This document shows, in pieces, positions 36,217 to 45,296 of a DNA stretch of 64,000 nt. The translations under genes were made by a program, and so were the position numbers. Under the pieces are notes generated by a model. That model did no database searches. It was not told where the DNA came from and saw nothing but the letters and a program-made list of their open reading frames with translations. The DNA comes from Blastococcus sp. TBT05-19. GTDB taxonomy: Bacteria > Actinomycetota > Actinomycetes > Mycobacteriales > Geodermatophilaceae. Location of the stretch: the NCBI RefSeq assembly GCF_003319095.1, contig NZ_QOHI01000001.1, positions 496,001 through 560,000 on the forward strand. The letters run 5' to 3'. Each line of letters opens with the position of its first letter. Positions within the stretch are counted from its first letter, which is position 1.

Positions 36217-36470
36217 GCCGGGGTGCCGGGTCGCCCGACGCGACCCGGCACCTCGCACCCAGCTCGACGTCGCGCACCGCATCAGCGCGGTGCGATCGAC
36301 CGATCACAGCTGGTCACGGGCCCCCTCCCTGTGAGGGAGGAAACCGCAGCTCATCACCTGATCAGGCGATCGGCAGAACGGTCCGCACCTGCGATCGTCA
36401 CTCTCGGTACTCGACGACGGCATCCAGGGGGAGGCCGCCGCTCTCGGGTCCTGGCACACGGGGGAACCGC
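36217..36470 (+). promoter_or_regulatory. Spacer between the two giant genes with one weak BldD-like box
   Basis: GTCACTCTCGGTACT (36397-36411) has two mismatches to the BldD consensus. The region also has a CCCTCC/GGAGG hairpin near 36326-36342. It is long enough for a separate promoter, so the paralogues may be transcribed independently. Confidence 0.35.
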
Positions 36471-39400
36471 ATGTCCACGTCTTCGAACGCGCCTCGGCGC
36501 GCGCCCGCCCGCCTCGTCGCGGGCTCCGTCAGCCTCCTGCTGGCGGCCGGCAGCCTGGCGCTCCTGCCCGGCGTCGCCCAGGCGGACTCCGCGCCGCTGA
36601 CCCCGTCGGCCGCGACGCCGACCACCGTCGCCGCCGACGCCCTGCCCACGGTGCAGATCAACGGTGTCGTGTGGGCGCAGGCCGTCGTCGGCAACACCGT
36701 GTACGTGGGTGGCAAGTTCACGAGCGCCCGGCCCGCGGGAGCGCCCGTGGGGACCGGCGAGACGCCGCGGGCGAACCTGCTCGCCTACGACATCCGCACC
36801 GGTGAGCTCATCACCTCCTTCGCGCACGACCTCAACGGCCAGGTGCTGGCCGTCGCGGCCTCGCCCGACGGCTCCCGGGTGTACGTCGCCGGTGACTTCA
36901 CCGCCGTCGACGGCCAGACCCGCCGTCGCGTCGCCGCCTTCGACACCGCGACCGGCGCCCTCGTCGCCGGCTTCGCCCCGGCCGTGCAGAGCCAGGTCGC
37001 CGCCCTCGCGGCCACGAACGACACCGTGTACCTGGGCGGCAGCATCACCGCCGTCGGCAGCGTCAGCCGCAGCCGGCTGGCCGCGGTCAAGGCCGCCGAC
37101 GGCAGCCTGCTGCCCTGGGCCCCGGTGCCCGGCGTGGGTTCCACCGCCGGGAACCGGCTGCCGAACAACCCCGAGGGCAACGCCAAGACCAGCGACGCCG
37201 TCCTCGCCCTGACCGTCGCCGGCACGGGGCAGGTCATCGCCGGCGGGCGCTTCGACAGCATGAACGGCGTCAAGGCCACCGGCGTGGCCGCGCTGGACCC
37301 GGTCTCCGGTGCCACGAAGCCGTTCGCGATCAACCAGCGGCTGACCAACCAGGGCGTCAACTCCGCGGTGCACAGCCTGACCACGTCCGGTGACCTGGTC
37401 ATCGGCACCGCCTACGACTACTACGGCCCGGGCAACCTCGAGGGCTCGTTCGTCGTCCAGGCCGACGGCGGCGCCATCGTGGCGATCAACGACTGCCGAG
37501 GCGACTCCTACTCGAACTACTCGACCGGCGGGGTCGTCTACGTGGCCAGCCACAGCCACGACTGCAGCCAGATCGGTGGCTTCCCGGAGCAGAACCCGCG
37601 CACGCACCGCTTCGGCGTCGCCTTCACGCTGGGCGCCACGGGCACCGTCGGGACCAAGACCATGGCCAACGCCAACTTCCGCGGGCAGCCGGCGCCGTCG
37701 CTGCTGCCCTGGTTCCCGACGCTGACGCCGGGCGACTACACCAAGCAGTACCAGGCCGGCTGGTCGGTCACCGGCAACGACCGCTACGTCGTCTACGGCG
37801 GTGAGTTCCCGAGGGTCAACGGCGTCGGGCAGCAGGGCCTGGTGCGCTTCGCGCTGCCCGACAGCGCACCGAACGCGGTGGGCCCGGCGCGCGAGGGCTT
37901 CACCGCGACCGCGATCTCGCCGGCGCCCGGCCGGGTCACGGTGAGCTGGACCGCGACGTCGGACCAGGACAACGCGAACCTGGTCTACCGCGTCGAGCGC
38001 GAGGGTCAGGCCCTGCCGGTCGCCGAGACCGTCCAGGCCTCGACCTGGTGGAACCGGCCGGCCATGTCCGCCGGCGACGCCGGCGTCAGCGGCGACCTGC
38101 GCTACCGCGTCACCGCGACCGACCCGTTCGGCAACACCGTCGCGACGCCCTGGGTGGCCGTCTCGGTCGCCGCGGCGACCGGTGGCGAGACCCGGCCCTA
38201 CGCCGACACGGTGCGTGCCGACGGTGCGTCCAACCACTGGCGCCTCGGTGAGGTCTCGGGCAACGCCGTCGACGCGATCGGCAGCCGTCCGATGACGGTC
38301 GGCGCGGGCGTCACCCGCAACCAGGCCGGGGCCGTGCCGGGCGACACCGCCTACTCCTTCAACGGCAGCTCGACGGCGTCCCTGGCCACACGGGGCACCA
38401 CCGCCGCGCCGAACACCTTCACCCAGGAGGCGTGGATCCAGACGTCGTCGACGTCGGGTGGCCGGATCATGGGCTTCGGCAACAAGGCCACGGGCACCAG
38501 CTCGACCTTCGACCGGCAGGTGTACCTGCAGAACGACGGCCGGGTCTCCTTCGCCGTCAGGGTGCCGACGTGGTTCGGGCTCTCCAGCGAGATCCGGTCG
38601 GTCACCAGCACCGTCCGGGTCACCGACGGGGCATGGCACCACGTGGCCGCCACGATGAGCTCCTCGGGCATCGCGCTCTACGTGGACGGCGTCCGCGTCG
38701 CCTCGCGCACCGATGTGACGACCGGGCAGTCCTACAACGGCTACTTCCGGGTCGGGGCCGACAAGGCCGTCGCCGGCGTGAGCACGTTCACCGGGCGCAT
38801 GGACGAGGTGGCCCTCTACGGCACCGCGCTCTCGGCCCAGCAGGTGGCCGCGCACGCCGCCGCCGGCGGGGTCGCCGTGGCCGGGAACATGCCGCCGACC
38901 GCCCGCATCGCCGCCACCGCCACCGGTCTGACCGCGGCGCTCGACGCCCGCGGCTCGACCGACAGCGACGGCTCGGTCGCCTCCTACGCCTGGGACTTCG
39001 GCGACGGGGAGAAGGGCACCGGTGCGACGGCGTCGCACACGTACGCCGCCGCGGGCCGCTACGTCGTCACGCTCGCCGTGACCGACGACAAGGGCACCAC
39101 CACGACGGCGAAGACGCTGGTCACCGTGGCTCCCGCGCGGGTCAACCAGGCTCCGACGGCGGCGTTCACCGCCACCGGCCGCGACCTGGACGTGGCGGTC
39201 GACGGCTCGGCCAGCGACGACGCCGACGGCACCGTGGCCACCCACTCCTGGAACTGGGGTGACGGCTCCGCCGACGCCACCGGGGTCACCGCGACGCACG
39301 TGTTCGCCACGGCCGGCACCTACACCGTGACGCTCACGGTCACCGACGACGAGGGCGCCACGGCGACCACCTCCCAGGAGGTCACCGTCACCGCGCCGAT

Positions 39401-40982
39401 CCCGACCGCCCCGATCGCCAAGGACACCTTCGGCCGCTCGGTCACCGGTGGCCTGGGCACGGCGGACGTCGGTGGCGCGTGGACGGCGCTCGTCGGTGCT
39501 CCGCGGCAGTCGGTCACCGACGGCGTCGCCGAGCTGGGCCTGCCCGGCGCCGGCAACAACACGGCGTCGCACCTGGCCGGCGTGAGCACCACGAGCGCGG
39601 ACATCCGGAGCACCGTCACGCTCGGCGCCGCGCCGACCGGCACCAGCGGCACGTGGGCCTACGTGACCGGCCGGCGCACGGCTGCCGGTGACGAGTACCG
39701 GGTCCGGGTCCGGGTCGATGCCGCGGGTGCGGTGCACCTGGCCCTGTACCGGCAGGCCGGGGGCGTCGAGGCGTTCCCCGGCGGGGAGGTCACGGTGCCG
39801 GGGCTGACCTGGACGCCGGGCACCGCCCTGGCGACCCGGGTGCAGGTCTCGGGCAGCGGGACCACCGCCATCACCGCGTCGGTGTGGGCGGCCGGCCAGC
39901 CGGAGCCCGCGCAGCCGCAGCTGTCGCGGACGGACACGACCGCGGCACTGCAGGCGCCCGGGTCGGTGGGTCTCGCGGCCTACCGCCCGAGCAGCAACAT
40001 CGCGGCCACCGCGGTGCGGTTCACCGGCTTCCGGGTCGGCCTGGTCGGCGCGGGGCCGCACACCAACCTGGCTCCCACGGCCACCTTCACCGCGGAGGCC
40101 ACGGACCTCGCGGTCGCCGTCGACGCCGCGGGTTCCGCCGACACCGACGGCCGCGTCGCCCGTGCCGACTGGGACTTCGGGAACGGGTCGTCGGCCACCG
40201 GTGCCACCGCCACCCACACCTACGCGGCGGCGGGCACCTACACCGTGCGGTTGACGGTGACCGACGACGAGGGGGCCACGGCGACCACCACCCGGACGGT
40301 CACCGTGACCTCGCCGGCCGCCCCGCCGGTGGAGGAGCCGGCCGTGCAGGTCGCGGCCGACGCCTTCGAGCGGGCGGTGACCGGCGGCCTGGGGACCGCC
40401 GACCTGGGCGGGGCCTGGACCTCGGCGGCGGGCGCCTCGCGCCAGGCGGCCGTGGACGGCGGGGCGGTGCTGACGGTCAACCCGGGCAACAACACGGGTT
40501 CCTACCTCGGCGGGGTCTCCGCCGCCGCCGTCGACGTCCGCACCACGGTGTCGTTCTCGGCGGTGCCGGCCACCGGCACCGGTGCCTACGCCTTCGTGAC
40601 GGGGCGCCGGGTCGGGACCGCCCAGTACAACGCCCGGCTCCGGGTGCTGCCCGACGGCAGCGTCGGCGTGGCGATCATCCGCGAGGTCGCCGGGGTGGAG
40701 ACCATCCTCGGCCCGGTGACCACGCTCCGCGGCGTCACCTACACCGCCGGCATGCCGCTGGAGGTCCGGTTCCGCGTGACCGGCAGCGGCACGACGGACC
40801 TGGCCCTCACGGTGTGGCAGGGCGGCACGGCCGAGCCGGCCACCCCGACCCTGGTCCGCACCGACACCGCCGCCGAGCTCCAGGCGCCCGGCGGGATCGG
40901 GATCGCGGCCTACCTGTCGGGCAGCGCGACCGGCCCGGTCGGCGTGCGGTTCGAGGGGATCACCGCCACCGCCGTGCGCTGA
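36471..40982 (+). CDS. Giant secreted multidomain protein 2, paralogue of protein 1
   Basis: 1,503 residues with the same domain order as its neighbour. A signal peptide ends near residue 39 (VAQA-DS). The propeller repeats span about 45-460 and an FN3-like domain about 480-570. LamG is at about 575-801 (DGAWHHVAATMSSSGIALYV), with PKD domains at about 805-886, 891-973 and 1197-1280. The unnamed domain occurs twice, at about 982-1193 and 1294-1503 (DTFGRSVTGGLGTADVGGAW and AFERAVTGGLGTADLGGAW). ATG 36471 has GGGGGAA upstream. The pair is a tandem duplication that has since diverged. Lack of an anchor motif suggests release, or retention through the polysaccharide (inference). Confidence 0.85.
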   Translation: MSTSSNAPRRAPARLVAGSVSLLLAAGSLALLPGVAQADSAPLTPSAATPTTVAADALPTVQINGVVWAQAVVGNTVYVGGKFTSARPAGAPVGTGETPRANLLAYDIRTGELITSFAHDLNGQVLAVAASPDGSRVYVAGDFTAVDGQTRRRVAAFDTATGALVAGFAPAVQSQVAALAATNDTVYLGGSITAVGSVSRSRLAAVKAADGSLLPWAPVPGVGSTAGNRLPNNPEGNAKTSDAVLALTVAGTGQVIAGGRFDSMNGVKATGVAALDPVSGATKPFAINQRLTNQGVNSAVHSLTTSGDLVIGTAYDYYGPGNLEGSFVVQADGGAIVAINDCRGDSYSNYSTGGVVYVASHSHDCSQIGGFPEQNPRTHRFGVAFTLGATGTVGTKTMANANFRGQPAPSLLPWFPTLTPGDYTKQYQAGWSVTGNDRYVVYGGEFPRVNGVGQQGLVRFALPDSAPNAVGPAREGFTATAISPAPGRVTVSWTATSDQDNANLVYRVEREGQALPVAETVQASTWWNRPAMSAGDAGVSGDLRYRVTATDPFGNTVATPWVAVSVAAATGGETRPYADTVRADGASNHWRLGEVSGNAVDAIGSRPMTVGAGVTRNQAGAVPGDTAYSFNGSSTASLATRGTTAAPNTFTQEAWIQTSSTSGGRIMGFGNKATGTSSTFDRQVYLQNDGRVSFAVRVPTWFGLSSEIRSVTSTVRVTDGAWHHVAATMSSSGIALYVDGVRVASRTDVTTGQSYNGYFRVGADKAVAGVSTFTGRMDEVALYGTALSAQQVAAHAAAGGVAVAGNMPPTARIAATATGLTAALDARGSTDSDGSVASYAWDFGDGEKGTGATASHTYAAAGRYVVTLAVTDDKGTTTTAKTLVTVAPARVNQAPTAAFTATGRDLDVAVDGSASDDADGTVATHSWNWGDGSADATGVTATHVFATAGTYTVTLTVTDDEGATATTSQEVTVTAPIPTAPIAKDTFGRSVTGGLGTADVGGAWTALVGAPRQSVTDGVAELGLPGAGNNTASHLAGVSTTSADIRSTVTLGAAPTGTSGTWAYVTGRRTAAGDEYRVRVRVDAAGAVHLALYRQAGGVEAFPGGEVTVPGLTWTPGTALATRVQVSGSGTTAITASVWAAGQPEPAQPQLSRTDTTAALQAPGSVGLAAYRPSSNIAATAVRFTGFRVGLVGAGPHTNLAPTATFTAEATDLAVAVDAAGSADTDGRVARADWDFGNGSSATGATATHTYAAAGTYTVRLTVTDDEGATATTTRTVTVTSPAAPPVEEPAVQVAADAFERAVTGGLGTADLGGAWTSAAGASRQAAVDGGAVLTVNPGNNTGSYLGGVSAAAVDVRTTVSFSAVPATGTGAYAFVTGRRVGTAQYNARLRVLPDGSVGVAIIREVAGVETILGPVTTLRGVTYTAGMPLEVRFRVTGSGTTDLALTVWQGGTAEPATPTLVRTDTAAELQAPGGIGIAAYLSGSATGPVGVRFEGITATAVR

Positions 40983-40999
40983 CCCGCACGACGAGCCCC

Positions 41000-41032
41000 G
41001 TGCCGGGCCGGCCCCCGTGGCCGGCCCGGCAC
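41000..41032 (+). terminator. 14-bp hairpin terminator after giant protein 2
   Basis: GTGCCGGGCCGGCC pairs perfectly with GGCCGGCCCGGCAC across a 5-nt loop, 18 bases after the stop codon. Confidence 0.75.
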
Positions 41033-41033
41033 T

Positions 41034-41085
41034 GTGCTGTCCGCGGCACCGTGCTGTCCGCGGCACGGTGCTGTCCGCCGGCGCC
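41034..41085. repeat. 17-nt tandem repeat, about three units
   Basis: GTGCTGTCCGCGGCAC plus one base is repeated twice exactly and a third time with a diverged end, starting two bases after the terminator stem. Each unit contains the short palindrome CCGCGG. The rest of the spacer up to 41252 holds only the ribosome-binding site of the next gene. Confidence 0.75.
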
Positions 41086-41252
41086 ACGGGAGGACGACGC
41101 CCGACCGGGTGACCCGTGGGGGTGAGGGCGTCCGGCCAGCCCTCCCCATGCCTCCCGGACGCGTAGATGCTGGTCGGAGCGACGACCAGCGACCGTGCGT
41201 CCCGCGCGGCCGCATGCCGTCGGACCGGTCAGGCACAGCACGGGAGGCCACA

Positions 41253-42059
41253 GTGGACGGCTCGGGGAACGCCCTCGCCGAGGTCGAGGAGGCGTGGCCG
41301 GGAACGGCTGCCGCTCCCGCACCGCGCCCGGCGGACCCCGAGGGGCTGCGGGCCACGCTCCAGCGGCTGTCGGCCGCCCAGAAGGGTTCGGCCGGGGCGC
41401 CGCTGTACTCGCGCTTCGTGAACCGGCCGCTCGGCCGGTTCTTCGCCGCGCTCGCGTTCGGCGCGGGGCTGACCCCCAACGCGGTGACCGCCGTCAGCGC
41501 CGCGTTCACCGCCACCGGCATCGCGCTGCTCGCGCTCGTGCCGCCGTCGGTTCCGATGGGGCTGACCGTCGCCGCCTGCCTGGTCCTCGGCTACGGCCTC
41601 GACGCCGCCGACGGCCAGCTCGCCCGCCTGCGCGGTGGCGGTTCGCCGGCGGGGGAGTGGCTCGACCACATGGTCGACGCCGCCAAGGTCGCCGGCCTGC
41701 ACCTGGCCGTGGCGATCGGCCTGTACCGCTTCACCGACGTCGACCCGGCCGTGCTGCTCATCCCGCTCGGGTTCTGCTTCGTCGACGTCGTGATCTTCTT
41801 CGCGATGATGCTGAACGAGGCGCTGCGCGCCCAGCACGGCGCCGCCACGCGCGCCCAGGGCCCCACGCAGCAGGTGGGCATCGCCCGCTCGGTCCTGGCG
41901 CTGCCGACCGACTACGGCGTCCTGGCGCTCGCCTTCGTGCTCTTCGGCGCGACGTCGGTCTTCGTCCCGGTCTACGCGGCCCTCGGCCTGGCCGAGGGGC
42001 TCTTCCTCGCCCTCGCGCTGGTCAAGTGGTTCCGCGAGATGGACCGACTGCCCCGATGA
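41253..42059 (+). CDS. CDP-alcohol phosphatidyltransferase family membrane enzyme
   Basis: Integral membrane enzyme of 268 residues that transfers a phospho-alcohol from a CDP-alcohol to an acceptor. The complete CDP-AP signature is DGQLARLRGGGSPAGEWLDH followed by MVD (about residues 124-146), with all metal-binding aspartates present. About six membrane helices follow. GTG 41253 was chosen for the GGGAGG seven bases upstream; longer in-frame readings have no such site. It is in a polysaccharide operon, with a glycosyltransferase overlapping by ATGA, and a cytidylyltransferase lies at 48661. The acceptor may therefore be a glycan or lipid-linked sugar rather than a phospholipid (inference). 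Confidence 0.9.
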   Translation: MDGSGNALAEVEEAWPGTAAAPAPRPADPEGLRATLQRLSAAQKGSAGAPLYSRFVNRPLGRFFAALAFGAGLTPNAVTAVSAAFTATGIALLALVPPSVPMGLTVAACLVLGYGLDAADGQLARLRGGGSPAGEWLDHMVDAAKVAGLHLAVAIGLYRFTDVDPAVLLIPLGFCFVDVVIFFAMMLNEALRAQHGAATRAQGPTQQVGIARSVLALPTDYGVLALAFVLFGATSVFVPVYAALGLAEGLFLALALVKWFREMDRLPR

Positions 42060-43261
42060 CCGGCCAGGAGGACCGCCCGCCGCTGCTGGTGGTGCACCCG
42101 GGGTCGGAGCTGTACGGGGCCGACCGGATGCTGCTGGAGTCGGCGACCGCGCTGGCCGGCCGCTTCGCGGTGACCGTCGTCCTGCCCGGCCCCGGCCCGC
42201 TGGTCGCGGAGCTCGAGGCCCGAGGGGTGGCCGTCGAGCTGTGCCCGATGCCCGTGCTGCGCAACTCCGCGCTGCGGCCGCGCGGTGCCCTCCGGCTGCT
42301 CGCCGATGCCGTCCGCGGCCTGGTGCCCGCGCTGCGGCTGCTGCGCCGGCACGGCGCGGCGGGTGTCTACGTCAGCACCCTCACCCTGCCGTCCTGGCCG
42401 CTGCTGGCCCGGCTGGCCGGCCGGCGCTCGATCTGCCACGTGCACGAGGCCGAGCAGTCCGCTCCGCGGCTGCTGCGCCGGGGGATGGCGCTGTGCCCGG
42501 CCCTGGCCGACCGCGTGGTGGCCAACAGCCGGTTCACCCTCGACGTCCTCACCGAGGTGGCGCCGCGACTGCGCCGGCGCGCGACCGTCGTGCACAACGC
42601 CGTGCGCGGGCCCGCGGAGGTCGCCCCGGCCCGGGAGGGCCTCGACGGCCCGGTGCGCCTGCTGTTCGTCGGCCGGCTCAACCCCCGCAAGGGCCCGCAG
42701 GTGGCCGTCGCCGCGCTGGCCGAGCTCACCCGCCGCGGCGTGGACGCCCGCCTGACCGTCGTCGGCGACGTCTTCCCGGGCTACGAGTGGTTCGCCGAGG
42801 AGCTGCGCGCGAGCGTGGCCGACGCCGGCCTCGGGGACCGGGTGGAGTTCCTCGGTTTCCACGCCGACGTCTGGCCCGACCTGGCCCGCGCCGACGTCGT
42901 GCTCGTGCCCGCGGTGGGCGACGAGTCGTTCGGCAACACCGCGGTGGAGGCGGTCCTCGCCGCCCGGCCGCTGGTGGTCAGCGACCACAGCGGCCTGCGG
43001 GAGGCCGCGGCCGGCTACGCCGGCGCCCAGGCCGTCCCCGCCGGCGACGCCGGCGCCTGGGCCGACGCGATCGCCCGCGTGGCCGCCGACTGGCCCCGCT
43101 TCCGCGAGGCCGCCCTCGCCGACGCCGCCGTGGCCCGGCGGCGCTCGGCGCCCGATCGGTACGCCGCCGAGCTGGTCGACGCCGTCGCCGCGCTCCACGC
43201 GCCCCTGCCGGCGTCCCGGGAGCTGCTCGCGCCGGCCACCGGATCGGGGGCCGCGGCATGA
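42056..43261 (+). CDS. Glycosyltransferase family 4
   Basis: GT-B glycosyltransferase of 401 residues using an NDP-sugar in the cytoplasm. The N-terminal domain starts LLVVHPGSELYGADRMLLE; CHVHEAEQSAPRLLR is near residue 126. The C-terminal donor domain has LLFVGRLNPRKGPQVAVAAL (about residue 202) and the EX7E-type block DESFGNTAVEAVLAARPLVV (about 286). The ATGA overlap with the CDP-alcohol transferase and another with the deacetylase gene downstream show a tightly coupled operon. The sugar is unknown. Confidence 0.92.
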   Translation: MTGQEDRPPLLVVHPGSELYGADRMLLESATALAGRFAVTVVLPGPGPLVAELEARGVAVELCPMPVLRNSALRPRGALRLLADAVRGLVPALRLLRRHGAAGVYVSTLTLPSWPLLARLAGRRSICHVHEAEQSAPRLLRRGMALCPALADRVVANSRFTLDVLTEVAPRLRRRATVVHNAVRGPAEVAPAREGLDGPVRLLFVGRLNPRKGPQVAVAALAELTRRGVDARLTVVGDVFPGYEWFAEELRASVADAGLGDRVEFLGFHADVWPDLARADVVLVPAVGDESFGNTAVEAVLAARPLVVSDHSGLREAAAGYAGAQAVPAGDAGAWADAIARVAADWPRFREAALADAAVARRRSAPDRYAAELVDAVAALHAPLPASRELLAPATGSGAAA

Positions 43262-43998
43262 GCGCCGTCGTCAGCCGGGTCTCCGCCCCGGCGGTGCTGA
43301 TGTACCACTCGATCAGCGCCTCGTCCGAGCCCGATCCGCACGCGATCCGGGTGCACCCCGACCGGCTCGACCGGCACCTGGGGCTGCTGCGCCGGCTCGG
43401 TCTGCGCGGCGTCTCGCAGACCGAGCTGCTGCACGCCGTCGACCGCGGGCAGGCCGCCGGCCTCGTCGGCCTGACCTTCGACGACGGTTTCGCGGACTTC
43501 CTCACCACCGCCGTGCCGGTCCTGGCACGGCACGGCATGACGGCCACCGTCTACGTGGTCGCCGGCCACATGGGCGCCACGAACTCGTGGGACACCGGCC
43601 CGCAGTTCCCGATCATGACCGCCGACCAGGTGCGCGCGGCGGCGGCCGCCGGGCACGAGGTCGGCAGCCACACGATGACCCACGCTCGGCTCGCCGGTGC
43701 CGCCCCGGCGACGCTCGCCGCCGAGGTGGGGGACAGCCGGCGGCTGCTCGAGGACGTGCTCCAGGCCGAGGTGCCGGGTTTCTGCTACCCGTACGGGTCC
43801 TACGACGCCGCGGCCGCCGACGCCGTGCGCGCGGCCGGGTACGACAACGCCTGCGTCACCGGCGACTACGTGCCCGGGGACCGGCACACCCTGCCGCGCT
43901 GCTACGTGAGCCCCCGCGACACCCGCGCGCACATCCTGGCGCGGCTCGTCCGGCACGGCGTGCGCATCCGCCGCCCCCTGCCCGCTCCCGGACGCTGA
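43258..43998 (+). CDS. Polysaccharide deacetylase (NodB/CE4) family protein
   Basis: Carbohydrate esterase family 4 fold, 246 residues; removes N- or O-acetyl groups from a sugar polymer or repeat unit. Motif 1 TFDDGF (about residue 75) supplies the catalytic base and metal Asp, and motif 2 HTMTH (about residue 138) supplies the two metal His. CYPYGSYD is motif 3. No signal peptide or membrane segment is visible, so it may act in the cytoplasm on lipid-linked or nucleotide sugars, or leave by an unknown route. It starts with an ATGA overlap with the glycosyltransferase. Confidence 0.91.
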   Translation: MSAVVSRVSAPAVLMYHSISASSEPDPHAIRVHPDRLDRHLGLLRRLGLRGVSQTELLHAVDRGQAAGLVGLTFDDGFADFLTTAVPVLARHGMTATVYVVAGHMGATNSWDTGPQFPIMTADQVRAAAAAGHEVGSHTMTHARLAGAAPATLAAEVGDSRRLLEDVLQAEVPGFCYPYGSYDAAAADAVRAAGYDNACVTGDYVPGDRHTLPRCYVSPRDTRAHILARLVRHGVRIRRPLPAPGR

Positions 43999-44012
43999 CA
44001 GGCGGACCGGAC

Positions 44013-45296
44013 GTGCCCTCCGTGCTCTCGTCCCTGACCGGCCTGCTGCGCCGTCGGGCGACCACCGCCGTCATCGGCCAGGCCACGATGGCGCTGGCCG
44101 GGCTGACCCTGCAGGTCGCCGCCGCCCGGTTGCTCGGCGCAGGCGGGCTGGCGGTGTTCTCCCTGGTCTACGGCGCGCTCGTGCTGGTCACCGCGGTGTG
44201 CAGCGGGATGGTCGGTGACTCCCTGACGGTGCTGGACCGGCACGACCGCGCGGTGCGCGCCGGCCTGCACGTCTGGACCGTCCTCGTGTCCGCCGCCGCC
44301 GGCCTGGCCGGGGCGCTGGCCGCGCTGGTCACGGACGCGGTGCCGGTCTGGGCAGGGCTCCTGCTGGCCCCCGCGTGCGCCGCGTTCGTCGTCGAGGACA
44401 CCCTGCGCCGGCTGCTGATGGCCACCGGCCGGTACAGCGCTCTGCCGGTGGTGGACGCCACGAGCCTGGTCGGCGCGCTGGCGGCGCTGGTGCTGTGCGG
44501 CCTGGCCGGTGGGGTGACGCTCAGCTCGTTCGTCGTCGCGCTGCTGGCCGGGCAGGTCTCGGCAGCCGTGGTCGCCTGGTGGCTGCTGCCCGCGGCCGAA
44601 CGGCCGGCCGGGCCGTGGCGCCGTCCGGGCCTGCGCACCGTCGCCGACTTCGGCGTGTGGCGGGCGGCCGCCCAGACCGTCCGTCCGGGCTCGCTGACGC
44701 TGCTGCGGCTGCTGCTCGTGGGGACGGTCGGCGCGCTGGCCTACGGGCCGCTGGAGGCCGCCCGCGTCTACACCGCGCCGATGCTCACGCTCGTGGCGGG
44801 CATCGCCTCGTTCCTGCTGCCGCACTTCGTCGGCCTGCGCGACCGGCCGCTGCCGGACAGCCTGCGGGTGGCCGACCGGGCGTCACTGGGCCTCGTGGCG
44901 GGGATCGCCACGCTCGGGGTCGCGGCACTGGCCGCGCTGCCGTGGCTCGGGCCCGCGCTGACCGGCGGCGGGTACGACGTGCCCGTGGCGGCCGTCGCCG
45001 GCTGGACCGTGTACGCCGCCTGCGCGGCGCTGCTGCTGCCCTACGCGTCGCTGTCCTCGGTGCACGGCGAGCAGCGCCGGGTCCTCGCGCTGCGCGCCGT
45101 CGAGCTGGTCTCCCTCGGCGGTGTCGCCGCGCTGGTGCTCGTCGCGCCGCACGCGGTGGCCTGGGCGCCGTTCGTGCTCGCCGCCGGCCCGGCGCTGACC
45201 GCGCTCGCCGTCCGCCAGTCCGTCGTCGTCCCGCTGGTCCGGCGAGGTGCCGGCCGGCCGGCCCGCCGGCCCGCCCGGGACGAGGTCCCGGCGTGA
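44013..45296 (+). CDS. Polysaccharide flippase (Wzx/MOP superfamily)
   Basis: Membrane protein of 427 residues with about 12 hydrophobic segments, probably moving the lipid-linked repeat unit across the membrane. It belongs by topology and position to the MOP/oligosaccharidyl-lipid flippase group; sequence motifs in this family are weak. It starts at GTG 44013, 15 bases after the deacetylase stop, and overlaps the polymerase gene by four bases (GTGA). The flippase-polymerase pairing supports Wzx/Wzy-type assembly. The C-terminus is a basic tail. Confidence 0.85.
   Translation: MPSVLSSLTGLLRRRATTAVIGQATMALAGLTLQVAAARLLGAGGLAVFSLVYGALVLVTAVCSGMVGDSLTVLDRHDRAVRAGLHVWTVLVSAAAGLAGALAALVTDAVPVWAGLLLAPACAAFVVEDTLRRLLMATGRYSALPVVDATSLVGALAALVLCGLAGGVTLSSFVVALLAGQVSAAVVAWWLLPAAERPAGPWRRPGLRTVADFGVWRAAAQTVRPGSLTLLRLLLVGTVGALAYGPLEAARVYTAPMLTLVAGIASFLLPHFVGLRDRPLPDSLRVADRASLGLVAGIATLGVAALAALPWLGPALTGGGYDVPVAAVAGWTVYAACAALLLPYASLSSVHGEQRRVLALRAVELVSLGGVAALVLVAPHAVAWAPFVLAAGPALTALAVRQSVVVPLVRRGAGRPARRPARDEVPA

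Noticed and set aside
36217-36470. c-di-AMP (ydaO-type) riboswitch before giant protein 2
   Set aside because: A CCCTCC/GGAGG hairpin and some purine runs are present, but I could not draw the conserved pseudoknotted core.
41034-41085. Possible CRISPR array from the regular 17-nt repeats
   Set aside because: The units are directly abutting without spacers, only three, and no cas gene is present.
31396-41087. Open frames of over 1,500 codons on the minus strand across both giant secreted protein genes
   Set aside because: They are antisense shadows caused by extreme G+C at third positions. Their translations are Arg/Gly/His-rich low-complexity sequence without domains, while the plus-strand readings have signal peptides and recognisable PKD, LamG and propeller repeats.
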